From positions 1 through 56,501 of the forward strand of contig CACFTE010000007.1 of assembly GCA_902569105.1 (NCBI GenBank): a stretch of DNA of 56,501 bases, written 5' to 3'. Under the pieces are notes generated by a model. The model searched no databases and was not told the origin of the DNA. It saw nothing but the letters and a program-made list of their open reading frames with translations. Each line of letters opens with the position of its first letter. Within the stretch, counting starts at the first letter, position 1. The DNA comes from an uncultured Pelagibacteraceae bacterium. GTDB taxonomy: Bacteria > Pseudomonadota > Alphaproteobacteria > Pelagibacterales > Pelagibacteraceae. The position numbers and the translations under genes are program-made. Shown piece by piece: positions 31,367 to 40,541 of this stretch.

Positions 31367-31836
31367 TAATAATAAACACCTTTTTTAAATGAACTTTTGT
31401 TAATTGCAGGCAAATCTTTTTCAGTATTTAAACCGTGTGGTTCATTATATAAAATTTGTGACTGCATATCACCTTGGTTTGGACTATCAGCTTCAGCTAA
31501 TTTTGGAATATGTTTACCCCAAGGTTTTGTAGTAATTGGTGATACAAAATCTTTTACAGTTCCATTTCTAAATTTAATCTTCCAAGAAATGGTTCCTTTT
31601 TTTTCTTCTCTTAAAACTCTTACTTTGTGTCCCATAGGAGCAAAGTCTGCATAACCTCTTACATCAATTGCCTGCTGAGGGCACGCTTTAACACATGAAT
31701 AACACTCCCAACAAAAATTAGGTTCAATATTAACTGCTCTTCGAATAGTTTTATCGATATGCATGATATCAGAAGGACATATGTCAACACAGTGACCACA
31801 TCCATCACATCTTGTCATATATACAAATGTAGACAT
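31366..31836 (-). CDS. aprB: Adenylylsulfate reductase subunit beta
   Basis: This is the electron-transfer partner of AprA (156 aa) with two [4Fe-4S] clusters. The N-terminal motifs are CDGCGHCVDICPSDIM (residues 10-25) and CWECYSCVKACPQQAI near residue 42. A beta-rich middle section and a C-terminal tail that wraps AprA in known structures follow. The gene starts 14 bases after aprM and is translationally coupled to aprA. Confidence 0.95.
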   Translation of the reverse strand: MSTFVYMTRCDGCGHCVDICPSDIMHIDKTIRRAVNIEPNFCWECYSCVKACPQQAIDVRGYADFAPMGHKVRVLREEKKGTISWKIKFRNGTVKDFVSPITTKPWGKHIPKLAEADSPNQGDMQSQILYNEPHGLNTEKDLPAINKSSFKKGVYY

Positions 31837-31850
31837 AATTATTTTCCTTT

Positions 31851-32645
31851 CTAATAGTGTTTAGGTTTTTCTCTTGAAATTCCTAAACCAAAATCCTCTG
31901 GTGCATCTGCAGGCATAGGCAAATCATCATTTGACCCATCTGCTTTTGCTAAATTTTTTTGTATTGCTGCTCCTGGTTTATAAAACATATGAGCGAATTT
32001 AGACCAATAAACTCCACCAAACAAAATTATATTTGCCACAGCAAATAAAACTAAAAACATCATATCCCAACCATTAATTCCTGAAGTTTGTAAAAAAGAC
32101 CAAATTAATCCCATAGCTGAAGCTGCAACAAGAGCTAAAACAAATAAATCAGCTAAAACGATTCTGAACACTGAATTTGCTTCTGCTGATACATCAACTC
32201 TTAAAAATAACCAAAACCAACCGCCACCTACAACTGTCATAATAGCTCCTACATGCCAGATTATCGGCCAGATTGATGGAGTTGAAATTCCTGGTGTTGA
32301 ATATTTAAATATCATTACAGCGGATCCAATCCAAAACAATATTGTTCCATACATACCCATTACATGAGCTATTCTTCTTTGAGTAGCACCTAATTCTGCA
32401 GTCGTTAAAATGTCATGAGCAATAGTTTTTGTTACAACAGAAATTTTTTCACTACTGCTTAAATTTTTTGTTGCAGATAGCTTTGCTTTTTTTGCATTGT
32501 TGAAAAAATATTTAACATTCTTTTTATGAATTATATCTAGTATTGTTCCACCGCCTGCTAAAGCAACCATTGCTAAAGCAAAGATTTGCATGCCTATCGA
32601 AGGTACTGTTTCTGCTAATATTGCGAATGGATTTGTTGATATCAT
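31851..32645 (-). CDS. aprM: Membrane subunit associated with APS reductase (AprM-like)
   Basis: A 264 aa membrane protein with about five hydrophobic segments. The N-terminal helix covers residues 13-35, followed by IAHVMGMYGTILFWIGSAVM near residue 90, WPIIWHVGAIMTVVGGGWFW near residue 127, and two more by residue 215. Histidines near helix ends could be haem or quinone-site residues. Its position just before aprBA matches AprM, the proposed membrane anchor that links APS reductase to the quinone pool in SAR11 and some sulfur oxidisers. An AAAGGGG Shine-Dalgarno-like sequence precedes the start. It is the first gene of the operon. Confidence 0.78.
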   Translation of the reverse strand: MISTNPFAILAETVPSIGMQIFALAMVALAGGGTILDIIHKKNVKYFFNNAKKAKLSATKNLSSSEKISVVTKTIAHDILTTAELGATQRRIAHVMGMYGTILFWIGSAVMIFKYSTPGISTPSIWPIIWHVGAIMTVVGGGWFWLFLRVDVSAEANSVFRIVLADLFVLALVAASAMGLIWSFLQTSGINGWDMMFLVLFAVANIILFGGVYWSKFAHMFYKPGAAIQKNLAKADGSNDDLPMPADAPEDFGLGISREKPKHY

Positions 32646-32733
32646 TTTCCCCTTTCAGAGCTTCTAGTACAGTTAAAATAAATAATCAATAAGGTAAATT
32701 AGGTATAATTCGTACCATCTAATGGAATTTATT

Positions 32734-33138
32734 TTATTTTTTTCTAATATAATGTTGTTTTAAGGGTATCACTGATCTAACTCCTCCTTGTGGATTATCA
32801 ACATCACCCTCTCGTCTAGGAATCAAATGAATATGGCAATGCATTATTGATTGACCAGCAGTTTTTCCAGAATTGGTGCCAATATTAAAACCTTTTACTG
32901 TTATATCTTCTTTTAAAATCTTCTCTTTAGTTTTTAGAATTAGTTCATGACAAGCCTGAACTTCTTCAGCGCTTAATTCAAAATAATCCCGAACATGTCT
33001 TTTGGGTACTATAAGACTATGAAATTTTGAGACAGGATAACTATCAGTTGATGAATAAGCTAACTGATTTTCAAATTGAAGTTCTTCTTTTCTAACTTTG
33101 CAAAAAATACAAGGATTGTTTGGATCTCTCATGTTCAA
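32734..33138 (-). CDS. HIT-family (HINT-like) nucleotide hydrolase
   Basis: A 134 aa protein with the histidine-triad motif GQSIMHCHIHLIPRREGD near residues 94-111 (HxHxHxx). The N-terminal CIFCKVRKEE pattern (CxxC near residues 10-13) is typical of zinc-containing HINT proteins. Relatives hydrolyse AMP-NH2-type or dinucleotide substrates; the physiological substrate here is unknown. The start overlaps the pabC stop by 4 bases (ATGA), so it is read with the folate cluster. Confidence 0.9.
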   Translation of the reverse strand: MNMRDPNNPCIFCKVRKEELQFENQLAYSSTDSYPVSKFHSLIVPKRHVRDYFELSAEEVQACHELILKTKEKILKEDITVKGFNIGTNSGKTAGQSIMHCHIHLIPRREGDVDNPQGGVRSVIPLKQHYIRKK

Positions 33139-33878
33139 ATAATAGAATTATATATTTTATTTAATTTACTATAACAAACTGTTTTTTTTCTCTTCCAGTT
33201 TACTTCATCTATTTTTGAAACAGAGGTAATACCCTTTCCAGAACCTATCAGTATAATTTCTTCAAAATCATCAATTTTATTAATTGAGATATCTTTTCTT
33301 AGAATTTTAATTTTTTTATTTATATGTTTAATGGTATTGCCAAAATAACAATTTTTTTTAGGACAGTAAATTTTTCCATTTTTAACAAAAACGAGATTAG
33401 ATGTGCCTGTCTCTAAGATTTTATTATTTGAAACTAGCGCAATATCAAATTTGGTTGGATCAAGTGTACTGAGCTTTGAAATTATTTTCTTATAATATAA
33501 ATTTTTATAATTTGGGTCTATCCGTTTATATTTAAACAATAAAAGACTAAAATTATTTTTAGGTATGGGCCTTTTTCTGATAGATACAGAGATTAGTTTT
33601 TTATTTAAAGCAATTCTAAATAAATTATCAGAACCTTTGTATAAAGTATTTTTTTTTATCAAATCCATAAGAATATTTTTTAAATTTTTTTTTGTTATTC
33701 CATAATTTTTTGTAGATTTAATTAAATTTTCTAAATGAGGTTTTAATAGTATTAACTTTGGAGGTCTTCCAACCATTCTCATAGTAGTAAATACACCTCT
33801 CGATCCCCAAAGATCTTTGAAGGGAACCTTTTTAAGATTGCTAAGCTGATAAGATTTTTTTAATAAGAATGTCGCCAT
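33135..33878 (-). CDS. pabC: Class IV aminotransferase, probable aminodeoxychorismate lyase
   Basis: A 247 aa PLP-dependent fold-type IV protein. Recognisable parts are GSRGVFTTMRMVGRPPKLIL near residue 26 and LVSNNKILETGTSNLVFVKN near residue 150, which is the family's E-x-(S/T)-N-L signature before the glycine-rich phosphate loop. ADC lyase makes p-aminobenzoate from aminodeoxychorismate; directly upstream pabA and pabB supply that substrate. Branched-chain or D-amino-acid aminotransferase is less likely from context. The start overlaps pabA by 38 bases; a shorter internal start is possible. Confidence 0.82.
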   Translation of the reverse strand: MATFLLKKSYQLSNLKKVPFKDLWGSRGVFTTMRMVGRPPKLILLKPHLENLIKSTKNYGITKKNLKNILMDLIKKNTLYKGSDNLFRIALNKKLISVSIRKRPIPKNNFSLLLFKYKRIDPNYKNLYYKKIISKLSTLDPTKFDIALVSNNKILETGTSNLVFVKNGKIYCPKKNCYFGNTIKHINKKIKILRKDISINKIDDFEEIILIGSGKGITSVSKIDEVNWKRKKTVCYSKLNKIYNSII

Positions 33879-34398
33879 TTTCTGTTAAAAAAGATTCTGG
33901 ATGAAATTGAAATCCATATATTTGATTTTTATTATCCTCAAGACCCATTGGTATTTTTGTTTTGCTGCATCTCATGGTTATTTTAATTGAATTTGATTTA
34001 AATGGCTCCATTAATTTTAATGAGTGATATCTGCCTACTTTGAAATACTGATTATTTTTAAATACTTTACTATCTTTATTTGTTTTTATTTTAGATTGAA
34101 ATCCATGGTATATTCTTTTTTGTTGTACTATTTTACCACCCTCATTATGTAAAATCATTTGGTATCCTAAACATATGCCAATTATTTTTTTCTTACCCTT
34201 ATATTTGTTATAAATTTTGGACGAAATTGGATAATCTTTTGGAGAACCAGGTCCTGGAGAAAAAACAATAACATTACTTTTATCAAGCAAATTATTATTT
34301 ATATCATAATAATTACTGCATATAACTTTATCAAATTTTGAAAACTGATGCACAATATTCCATGTAAATGAGTCTTGATGGTCTATGATATAAATCAT
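33841..34398 (-). CDS. pabA: Glutamine amidotransferase component of aminodeoxychorismate (or anthranilate) synthase
   Basis: A 185 aa class I glutaminase that supplies ammonia to the chorismate-aminating subunit. The oxyanion segment VFSPGPGSP is at about residues 45-53. The nucleophile C76 lies in GICLGYQM, and H166 and E168 in FQFHPES complete the triad. Such subunits can serve both PabB and TrpE. It overlaps the pabB stop by 4 bases, so the two are translated together. Confidence 0.9.
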   Translation of the reverse strand: MIYIIDHQDSFTWNIVHQFSKFDKVICSNYYDINNNLLDKSNVIVFSPGPGSPKDYPISSKIYNKYKGKKKIIGICLGYQMILHNEGGKIVQQKRIYHGFQSKIKTNKDSKVFKNNQYFKVGRYHSLKLMEPFKSNSIKITMRCSKTKIPMGLEDNKNQIYGFQFHPESFLTENGDILIKKILSA

Positions 34399-35621
34399 TT
34401 AAATAACTCCAGTAAAGATTTTGCTTTTATAAAATTTTCATTAAATTCTTTTTTTGAAGAACTATCTAAAACAACTCCTGAGGCTGCTGATATTTCTGAC
34501 TGGTTTTTGAAATTTAGAATAGATCTTATAATTATATTAAATTTCATATCTTGATTAAATTTTATATAACCAAAGCTTCCAGTAAAAATATTTCTACTCT
34601 CTTTTTCCTGTTTATTTAATAACTCTAGAGTTCTTATTTTTGGACAACCAATTACAGAGCCTCCAGGCATCATTGCTTTAATAATGTTGATTAACTTTTC
34701 AGTTTTATTTAATTTTCCACCAATGGATGTAACGTAATGATATAGATGTTTATATTCTTCAACATATTTTTTTTTAAGTATTTTGACACTTCCAGGTTTA
34801 CAAATTTTTGATAAATCGCTTCTTTCCATATCAACGATCATATTATGCTCTTTCGTTTCTTTTTCGTTATTTTTAAAATATTTGAGAGCAATGAATTTAT
34901 TTGTAGAGGTATTTTTTTTTAAAGTACCGGCAATTGGTTTTGTGATTATAGTATTTTTTTTCTTATCTATAAGTGTCTCAGGAGAACAACTAACTATTGA
35001 ATAATCTTTATCTTTGATCATGAAAGACTCTGGTGAAGCATTTACCTTCATAAGTTTCCAAAAGAAATTTAAAGGATTAATCAAAGATTTATTCTTATAT
35101 TTGGTACATATTTTTATTTGATAGGTTTCACCCTGTCTTATTTTTTTTGAAAATAAATCAAATATTTTTTTATATTTTTTATAAGAAATATTAATTTTAA
35201 ATGGGCTTAATATCTGAGTTTTATTAAATTGATTGTTAAATTTTTGATTCTTAACATTTGATATTATCTTTATATCTTTCCTAATTTTTATAATTGTCTC
35301 TGGTTTATAAAAAATTCCTTTATAAAAGTTTATTCTTTTTTTATTCTTTATATGTATTCCAATTAAATTACATAAAATTTCGTAACCAAAAAAACCAATA
35401 AATAAATCTGTTTCTTTTTTATACTTTTTTTTTTCAATAGATTGGAAAAAATTTTTAATATTTCTTTTTGTTAAGATAATTTTTTTAGAGAAATCTGTAT
35501 AAATATTATATCCACCCTCAACTTTATAAATAATGACAGGTTTATCTGATTGATAAAGCTTCTCTAAATAAGGGTTAAATCTTAGTTTATGCGGTCTGTA
35601 ATCTTTCAATAGGTTTTTCAT
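34395..35621 (-). CDS. pabB: Chorismate-binding aminodeoxychorismate synthase component I
   Basis: A 408 aa chorismate-utilising enzyme. Motifs in order are IRQGETYQIKICTKY near residue 160, SPETLIDKKKN near residue 213, TKPIAGTLKKN (P229-T233), DMERSDLSKICKPGSV near residue 267, and MMPGGSVIGCPKIRT near residue 318. The motif is PIAGT, with alanine at 231 where E. coli PabB has the catalytic lysine of PIKGT; anthranilate synthases also have alanine. The adjacent pabC argues for p-aminobenzoate synthesis, but a TrpE-like activity is the alternative. The start overlaps the end of the upstream MFS gene by 35 bases. Confidence 0.82.
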   Translation of the reverse strand: MKNLLKDYRPHKLRFNPYLEKLYQSDKPVIIYKVEGGYNIYTDFSKKIILTKRNIKNFFQSIEKKKYKKETDLFIGFFGYEILCNLIGIHIKNKKRINFYKGIFYKPETIIKIRKDIKIISNVKNQKFNNQFNKTQILSPFKINISYKKYKKIFDLFSKKIRQGETYQIKICTKYKNKSLINPLNFFWKLMKVNASPESFMIKDKDYSIVSCSPETLIDKKKNTIITKPIAGTLKKNTSTNKFIALKYFKNNEKETKEHNMIVDMERSDLSKICKPGSVKILKKKYVEEYKHLYHYVTSIGGKLNKTEKLINIIKAMMPGGSVIGCPKIRTLELLNKQEKESRNIFTGSFGYIKFNQDMKFNIIIRSILNFKNQSEISAASGVVLDSSSKKEFNENFIKAKSLLELFK

Positions 35622-36801
35622 TTATAGGTAAATGTATCAATCCTGCAAAAATCGACAAAGCTATAGATCCGTACCATGCGTAGTCAAAATTTCCATTCAT
35701 TTCGTAAAATACTCCACCTAAATAAGCACCTAAAAAAGATCCCACTTGGTGACTTACGAACACAATACCATATAACATTCCCACATATTTAGTACCAAAG
35801 ATATGTGCCACAATGCCATTTGTAGGTGGAACTGTAGATAACCATAAGAACCCAAAAGTAATTCCAAAAATAATCGAATTAATTACACTCGGAGGAAAAA
35901 ATATAAATATCATAATTGAGACCCCTCTTAAAAGATAAATTGAACTTAAAATCTTTTTCTTGCTATACCTAGTTGATAAGTATCCACTTGTTATGGTTCC
36001 AACCATGTTAAATAAGCCTATTAATGATAATACTGCTGTTGCACACCAGTCTGGTAATCCTTTATCCATCATGTCTGTTGGAATATGAGTTGCAACTAAT
36101 GCTATATGCCAACCACAAACAAAAAAGCCTAAAGTTAAATAAATAAAACTTTTGTTTGCAAAAGCTTCTTTCAAAGCCTCTGTTGCAGTCTGATTGTTAT
36201 TTTGATTTTCCCCAATCGAGATTTTTGGAGTACTTACAAATAATGCTACAAGCAATCCAAGTCCTAATAATAAACAAAAATAAAATATTGTATTTTCCCA
36301 TCCTGTCACATCAAGTGAATACTTTACTAGCACTGGTGAAACAAAGTAGCCGAAAGATCCAGCGCATGTAACAATTCCAGTTGCTATCGTTCTTTTTGAG
36401 GTTGGAAAATGTTTTGCAACTACTGAAACTGGTATACCTATAGCGGTAGAACCAAGTCCAACTCCTATTAAAACTCCAATTGTATAAATAAAATATACTC
36501 CAGTATTAAATCCAGAATAAAATAAAAGAACACCAAGTAAAAAAAATAAAAAACCTAAAAATATTGCAATATTTCCACCGTACTTGTCAGTAATAATTCC
36601 AAAAAGTGGACTAAAAGCTCCCCACAAAAATAGTTGAAGTCCCATGGCAAAACCAAATTGAGATATGGTAATATCTAGATCTGTAGAAAAATCGAAATAA
36701 AATAGTCCAAAAGTTTGTCGAATACCCAATGCTATAATTACAACTAAGCAACATGCAATTAAAGTTATGAAAGCGCTTCTGCTTGGAAAGAATTTATCCA
36801 T
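35587..36801 (-). CDS. Major facilitator superfamily transporter
   Basis: A 404 aa protein with twelve predicted helices. The inter-helix 2/3 motif GIITDKYGGN appears near residue 67, and a similar segment, LSTRYSKKK, recurs in the second half near residue 276. The sequence resembles the oxalate/formate and monocarboxylate porter branch (IRQTFGLFYFDFSTDLDI at the first loop), but the substrate cannot be inferred. It lies 4 bases downstream of metC and runs 35 bases into pabB, so it is within the same transcription unit. Confidence 0.87.
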   Translation of the reverse strand: MDKFFPSRSAFITLIACCLVVIIALGIRQTFGLFYFDFSTDLDITISQFGFAMGLQLFLWGAFSPLFGIITDKYGGNIAIFLGFLFFLLGVLLFYSGFNTGVYFIYTIGVLIGVGLGSTAIGIPVSVVAKHFPTSKRTIATGIVTCAGSFGYFVSPVLVKYSLDVTGWENTIFYFCLLLGLGLLVALFVSTPKISIGENQNNNQTATEALKEAFANKSFIYLTLGFFVCGWHIALVATHIPTDMMDKGLPDWCATAVLSLIGLFNMVGTITSGYLSTRYSKKKILSSIYLLRGVSIMIFIFFPPSVINSIIFGITFGFLWLSTVPPTNGIVAHIFGTKYVGMLYGIVFVSHQVGSFLGAYLGGVFYEMNGNFDYAWYGSIALSIFAGLIHLPINEKPIERLQTA

Positions 36802-36805
36802 TTAG

Positions 36806-37984
36806 CTACTTTATTTTTTTAAGAGCTTGCTTCAAGTCATTTATAATGTCTGATGGGTCTTCTAGGCCAATATGTAACCTAATAATATGCTCATCTTTTT
36901 TTAGATTTGTGTAACTTCTAGCACCTAATTGTTTTTGATTTTGGTATAGAGCTAAACTTTCAAACCCACCCCAGCTAAATCCATAACCAAATAATTTTAA
37001 TGAGTTGATGAAGCTTTTAACTGAATTTTTATTTTTTGATTTTATTCTAAGTCCCATAAGTCCAGATGCTCCAGAATAATATTTTTTCCATAGTTTATAT
37101 CTTTCTGAATTTTTTTTATATGGATAACATACTTTGACTACCTTTTTTTGTTTTGATAAGAACTTTGCAACTTTTAAAGCATTTATGTGATGTTTATCCA
37201 TTCTAACATCCAAAGTTCTAATGCCCCTTAAGATAAAATATGCATCATCAGGACTTAATCTCAAACCTGTAACTCTATTTGTTGGTTCTACAAACTTAAA
37301 TACTCTTTTATTTATAGCCAAGCTACCACCCATAACATCTGAATGACCTGAATAATATTTTGTTGCTGATACAATTGACATATCAAATCCTAATTTTATA
37401 GGTTTTATTAAATATGGTGTACCCCAAGTATTATCTATAGCAGTATATATTTTATATTTTTTTGCTATTGAAACTATTTTTTTTAAATCTTGAAACTCAA
37501 ATGTATTACTTCCTGGGTTTTCTACAAATATAAGTTTTGTTTTATTTGAGATTTTATTTTTTAAATCTTCAAAATTTGTTGGATCATAAAATATACTTTT
37601 TATCCTAAATTTTTTTAAATAATTTTGTGTTAATAATCTTGTTGGAGAATATACAGAGTCAGTAATTAAAATTTCATCATCTGGCTCAACTAGACTTAAT
37701 ATAGCTAAAAATACTGCTCCAAATCCAGTTGGTGTTAAATAAACTTTATAACATTCTTCCATTTCTTGAAGAATTCTTTGAAGGGCATGTGTTGTTGAAG
37801 TTCCTTGTCTTCCATAATCAAAATTTCCACTTCTAGGATCTTTTAAATATTTTCTCTGTGTCTTCTCGATTTCTTGAAGATTCTTAAATATAATAGTTGA
37901 CGCTCTTACAACTGGGGGATTGACTGATTGATTGTGAAAATCTTTTGCCGTATGTTTTATAAATGTACGAAGATTAGTTTTCAT
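36806..37984 (-). CDS. metC: Cystathionine beta-lyase-type trans-sulfuration enzyme
   Basis: A 392 aa PLP enzyme of the Cys/Met metabolism family. The PLP-lysine region is VSATKYYSGHSDVMGGSLAI near residue 195 and the conserved aspartate region is TAIDNTWGTPYLIKPI near residue 173. The N-terminus FHNQSVNPPVVRASTIIF is typical of MetC (rather than MetB). It should cleave cystathionine to homocysteine, pyruvate and ammonia. The frame is open to 38080, but that extension would cross the divergent promoter region; the ATG at 37984 matches family starts. Confidence 0.88.
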   Translation of the reverse strand: MKTNLRTFIKHTAKDFHNQSVNPPVVRASTIIFKNLQEIEKTQRKYLKDPRSGNFDYGRQGTSTTHALQRILQEMEECYKVYLTPTGFGAVFLAILSLVEPDDEILITDSVYSPTRLLTQNYLKKFRIKSIFYDPTNFEDLKNKISNKTKLIFVENPGSNTFEFQDLKKIVSIAKKYKIYTAIDNTWGTPYLIKPIKLGFDMSIVSATKYYSGHSDVMGGSLAINKRVFKFVEPTNRVTGLRLSPDDAYFILRGIRTLDVRMDKHHINALKVAKFLSKQKKVVKVCYPYKKNSERYKLWKKYYSGASGLMGLRIKSKNKNSVKSFINSLKLFGYGFSWGGFESLALYQNQKQLGARSYTNLKKDEHIIRLHIGLEDPSDIINDLKQALKKIK

Positions 37985-38059
37985 ATAATATTGATATTTA
38001 AACGACAATGCTATATCCATTCGATAAGTCAATATAATTAAGGAAAAGGATTGAACATT

Positions 38060-38143
38060 ATGGGTTACCCAAAAAAGCATAGAGGTCGAAGAAAAATGGG
38101 CTCAAAGAAAAGAAGAGCAAGAAAAAAAAATAAGAAAAAATAA
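38060..38143 (+). CDS. 27-residue hyperbasic peptide, probably ribosome- or RNA-associated
   Basis: The frame encodes MGYPKKHRGRRKMGS followed by twelve residues that are nearly all Lys or Arg, then TAA. Sixteen or more of 27 residues are basic and none is acidic. AAGGAAAAGGA ends 9 bases before the ATG, an unusually good ribosome site for this genome. It is divergent from metC and 18 bases upstream of a membrane protein gene on the same strand. Size and composition resemble tiny ribosomal proteins such as THX/bS22 or COX24-like basic peptides, but I cannot assign it to a family. Confidence 0.65.
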   Translation: MGYPKKHRGRRKMGSKKRRARKKNKKK

Positions 38144-38161
38144 ATTTTTTTTAAATTTAAA

Positions 38162-39202
38162 ATGAAAAATAGTATTCGAAGACTTCGAATAATAGCATTA
38201 CTTTTATTTATAACGCCTGCTATAGCTCTTGTTGGATCTCTTTTCTTAAACAATTACTTAGCAACATTCAAATTTACTCACGAATTTAATTATAATTTTA
38301 CAAAAAATCTTCCAGGTAATTCAATTAGCATTCACTGTTCAGATGAAAATAAATATTGTTCAGAAATAAATTTTGAAAAATTCACTAGTTTAAATCAGTG
38401 TTATACAAATATTATAATACTCAATTATTCTGATGAAGATGGAAATATCATTGAAATCAACAACAATCAAATTATAAAAAATTTTGAAAAAAAAATATTT
38501 ATAAATTATATATTGTCAGATCAAAAAGATCCTGACTGTATCACAAACTCAAAAAGTATAAGGCTTTACAACATACTTCCAATTTTTTATGAAAGTATTT
38601 ATCAGTTAAAAATAAATGAAAAAACTAGCTTAGGTACCAGCTATCCTGTAAATCCTTTTTTTTATGGGGAAACATCCATTAGTAATATTGTAAAAAGATT
38701 TCCTTTAAATTTTTTCTTTAAACCTCTTTTATATCTGAGTGTGATATTTATGTTATTTTATTGGATTTATTATAATAAAGTTATAAAAAATTTAATTAAT
38801 TCATCAAAAAATTATTATTTCTTCTATTTTGGAATTCTTTCTGCAATATTTTTACTTCTTCATGTGTTTTTTTTAGGATGGAGTTTTGAAAATGAATTTT
38901 TATCAAAATTGAGAAGAACGTTTGTAGTTTTCTTTATTTTATTTGAAGTACTTGCGCAAGCTTTTTTAATAAAGAAAATTTTCTCTATCAAAGATCAGAT
39001 TAGCAATTACTTAAATTCAATTATTGTTTATTCAAAACTGTTATTTGTTTTTATAATTTGTTTTACTACAATTCTGATTTTATTAATTTTAATATTTTAT
39101 AATTTAAGTCCAGAAATCGACTATATTTTAGAATGGAACTATTTTTTAATACTTTTATTTTTTTATTTTTTGTCTTTTTTGATGTGGAGAAAAGTTAATT
39201 AG
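38162..39202 (+). CDS. Integral membrane protein of unknown function
   Basis: A 346 aa protein with an N-terminal hydrophobic anchor (residues 9-30). A polar region of about 150 residues follows, with four cysteines ([23 protein letters not shown]), presumably outside the membrane. Five to six helices fill the C-terminal half (about 180-345). No family is recognised. Codons are extremely AT-rich, and the composition resembles fast-evolving SAR11 hypotheticals. It lies 18 bases after the 27-residue basic peptide gene and its end overlaps the convergent mnmA end by 8 bases. Confidence 0.75.
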   Translation: MKNSIRRLRIIALLLFITPAIALVGSLFLNNYLATFKFTHEFNYNFTKNLPGNSISIHCSDENKYCSEINFEKFTSLNQCYTNIIILNYSDEDGNIIEINNNQIIKNFEKKIFINYILSDQKDPDCITNSKSIRLYNILPIFYESIYQLKINEKTSLGTSYPVNPFFYGETSISNIVKRFPLNFFFKPLLYLSVIFMLFYWIYYNKVIKNLINSSKNYYFFYFGILSAIFLLLHVFFLGWSFENEFLSKLRRTFVVFFILFEVLAQAFLIKKIFSIKDQISNYLNSIIVYSKLLFVFIICFTTILILLILIFYNLSPEIDYILEWNYFLILLFFYFLSFLMWRKVN

Positions 39203-40310
39203 AAATCCAGCCTCCTCCTAAAAGTCTATCTCCATATTTATCTCTACTATAGAATACGCACGCTTGTCCGGGGGATATACCATATTCGTCTTCTAACAAC
39301 TCTACTTCTGCTTTACTATCTAAAATTTTAACATTTGATTTAATTAATTTACCAGTAGATCTTATTTTTACATATACTTCTTTATTAAAATCTTTTTCAT
39401 AAGTTAATATATTTATATCCCTTAAGTTAATTTTTCTTTTTATTAACTTCTCTTTTGGACCTACGATAATCTCATTTTTACTAGAATTTATTTCAATTAC
39501 ATATAGCGGATCTTTTTCTGAAATTTTAATTCCTTTTCTCTGTCCTATAGTAAAATTAACAATCCCATCATGAACACCTATTACTTTTCCATCTAAATTT
39601 TTAATATTACCTTTTTTAAAAGCTTCTGGTCTAAGCTTTTGAATTACTGAGACGTAATCACCATTAGGGACAAAACATATATCCTGACTGTCTGGTTTGT
39701 TAGCAACATTCAAGTCTAATTCTTTGGCAATTTGCCTTGTTTCATCTTTCAACAAGCTACCTAATGGAAATCTTAGATAGTTAAGTTGCTCGCGTGTAGT
39801 ATTAAATAAAAAATAACTTTGGTCTCTATTTTGATCAATTGCTCTATACATATTAGTTTCATTATTTTGTGTAACACTTTTGACATAATGACCAGTAACT
39901 AGAGCATCAGCCTTTAAATTTTTACTTTCTTCAAATAGATCTTTAAATTTTACAGTTTGATTACACTGAACACAAGGAATTGGGGTTTCTCCAGCTAAAT
40001 AACTTTCTACGAAATTATCAACAACTCCCACTTTAAATTTTGATTGATAATATAAAATTTTATGTTCTATATTCAATTTAGCAGCAACTCTTTTAGCATC
40101 AATTATATCTTGGCCAGCACAGCATTGTTTTGACTTTGATGTTTGTTTAGTATCGTCATATAATTTTAAAGTGATACCAATTACATTATAACCGTCTTTT
40201 TTCATCATCCCCGCTACAGTAGAGGAGTCTACACCTCCAGACATCGCGACTACTACAGTTGTATCTTTGGGGTCTTTTTCTATTCCAATTGAGTTAATTT
40301 TCGTTTTCAT
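39195..40310 (-). CDS. mnmA: tRNA-specific 2-thiouridylase MnmA
   Basis: This 371 aa enzyme adds sulfur to U34 of tRNA-Lys, -Glu and -Gln using ATP and a persulfide relay. The PP-loop [20 protein letters not shown] is at about residues 23-42. The first catalytic cysteine lies in [11 protein letters not shown] near residue 112, and the second in [17 protein letters not shown] near residue 205. The C-terminal beta domain ends with [13 protein letters not shown]. It is a single gene, divergent from the DUF3553 gene. Confidence 0.96.
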   Translation of the reverse strand: MKTKINSIGIEKDPKDTTVVVAMSGGVDSSTVAGMMKKDGYNVIGITLKLYDDTKQTSKSKQCCAGQDIIDAKRVAAKLNIEHKILYYQSKFKVGVVDNFVESYLAGETPIPCVQCNQTVKFKDLFEESKNLKADALVTGHYVKSVTQNNETNMYRAIDQNRDQSYFLFNTTREQLNYLRFPLGSLLKDETRQIAKELDLNVANKPDSQDICFVPNGDYVSVIQKLRPEAFKKGNIKNLDGKVIGVHDGIVNFTIGQRKGIKISEKDPLYVIEINSSKNEIIVGPKEKLIKRKINLRDINILTYEKDFNKEVYVKIRSTGKLIKSNVKILDSKAEVELLEDEYGISPGQACVFYSRDKYGDRLLGGGWISN

Positions 40311-40352
40311 AAAGTTTGTATTTATACTCTTTTACATTATAAGTGAAATACA

Positions 40353-40541
40353 ATGATATTCGATTTTGAACCAGGGGACAAAGTGATAAACCCCAATAAT
40401 AATGATTGGGGAGTTGGCCAAATACAATCAATTATTAAAGAAAAAATTACAGTCAATTTTGAAAATGTTGGTAAAAAAGTAATAAATGGAAATCTAGTAA
40501 CTTTAGAAAAATTTATAAAAAATGGAAATAAAAAAGATTGA
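40353..40541 (+). CDS. DUF3553-family small protein
   Basis: A 62 aa protein, FEPGDKVINPNNNDWGVGQI with a following KITVNFENVGKKVI, matching the short beta-barrel-like DUF3553 pattern found across alphaproteobacteria. The GDKV...WGVGQIQS arrangement resembles CarD/Tudor-like modules that bind protein partners. No experimental function is known to me. Its end overlaps the cysQ start by 20 bases, implying co-translation. Confidence 0.8.
   Translation: MIFDFEPGDKVINPNNNDWGVGQIQSIIKEKITVNFENVGKKVINGNLVTLEKFIKNGNKKD

Noticed and set aside
37985-38080. In-frame extension of metC by 32 codons
   Set aside because: It would cross the divergent promoter region and overlap the start of the 27-residue peptide gene; the family N-terminus begins at 37984.
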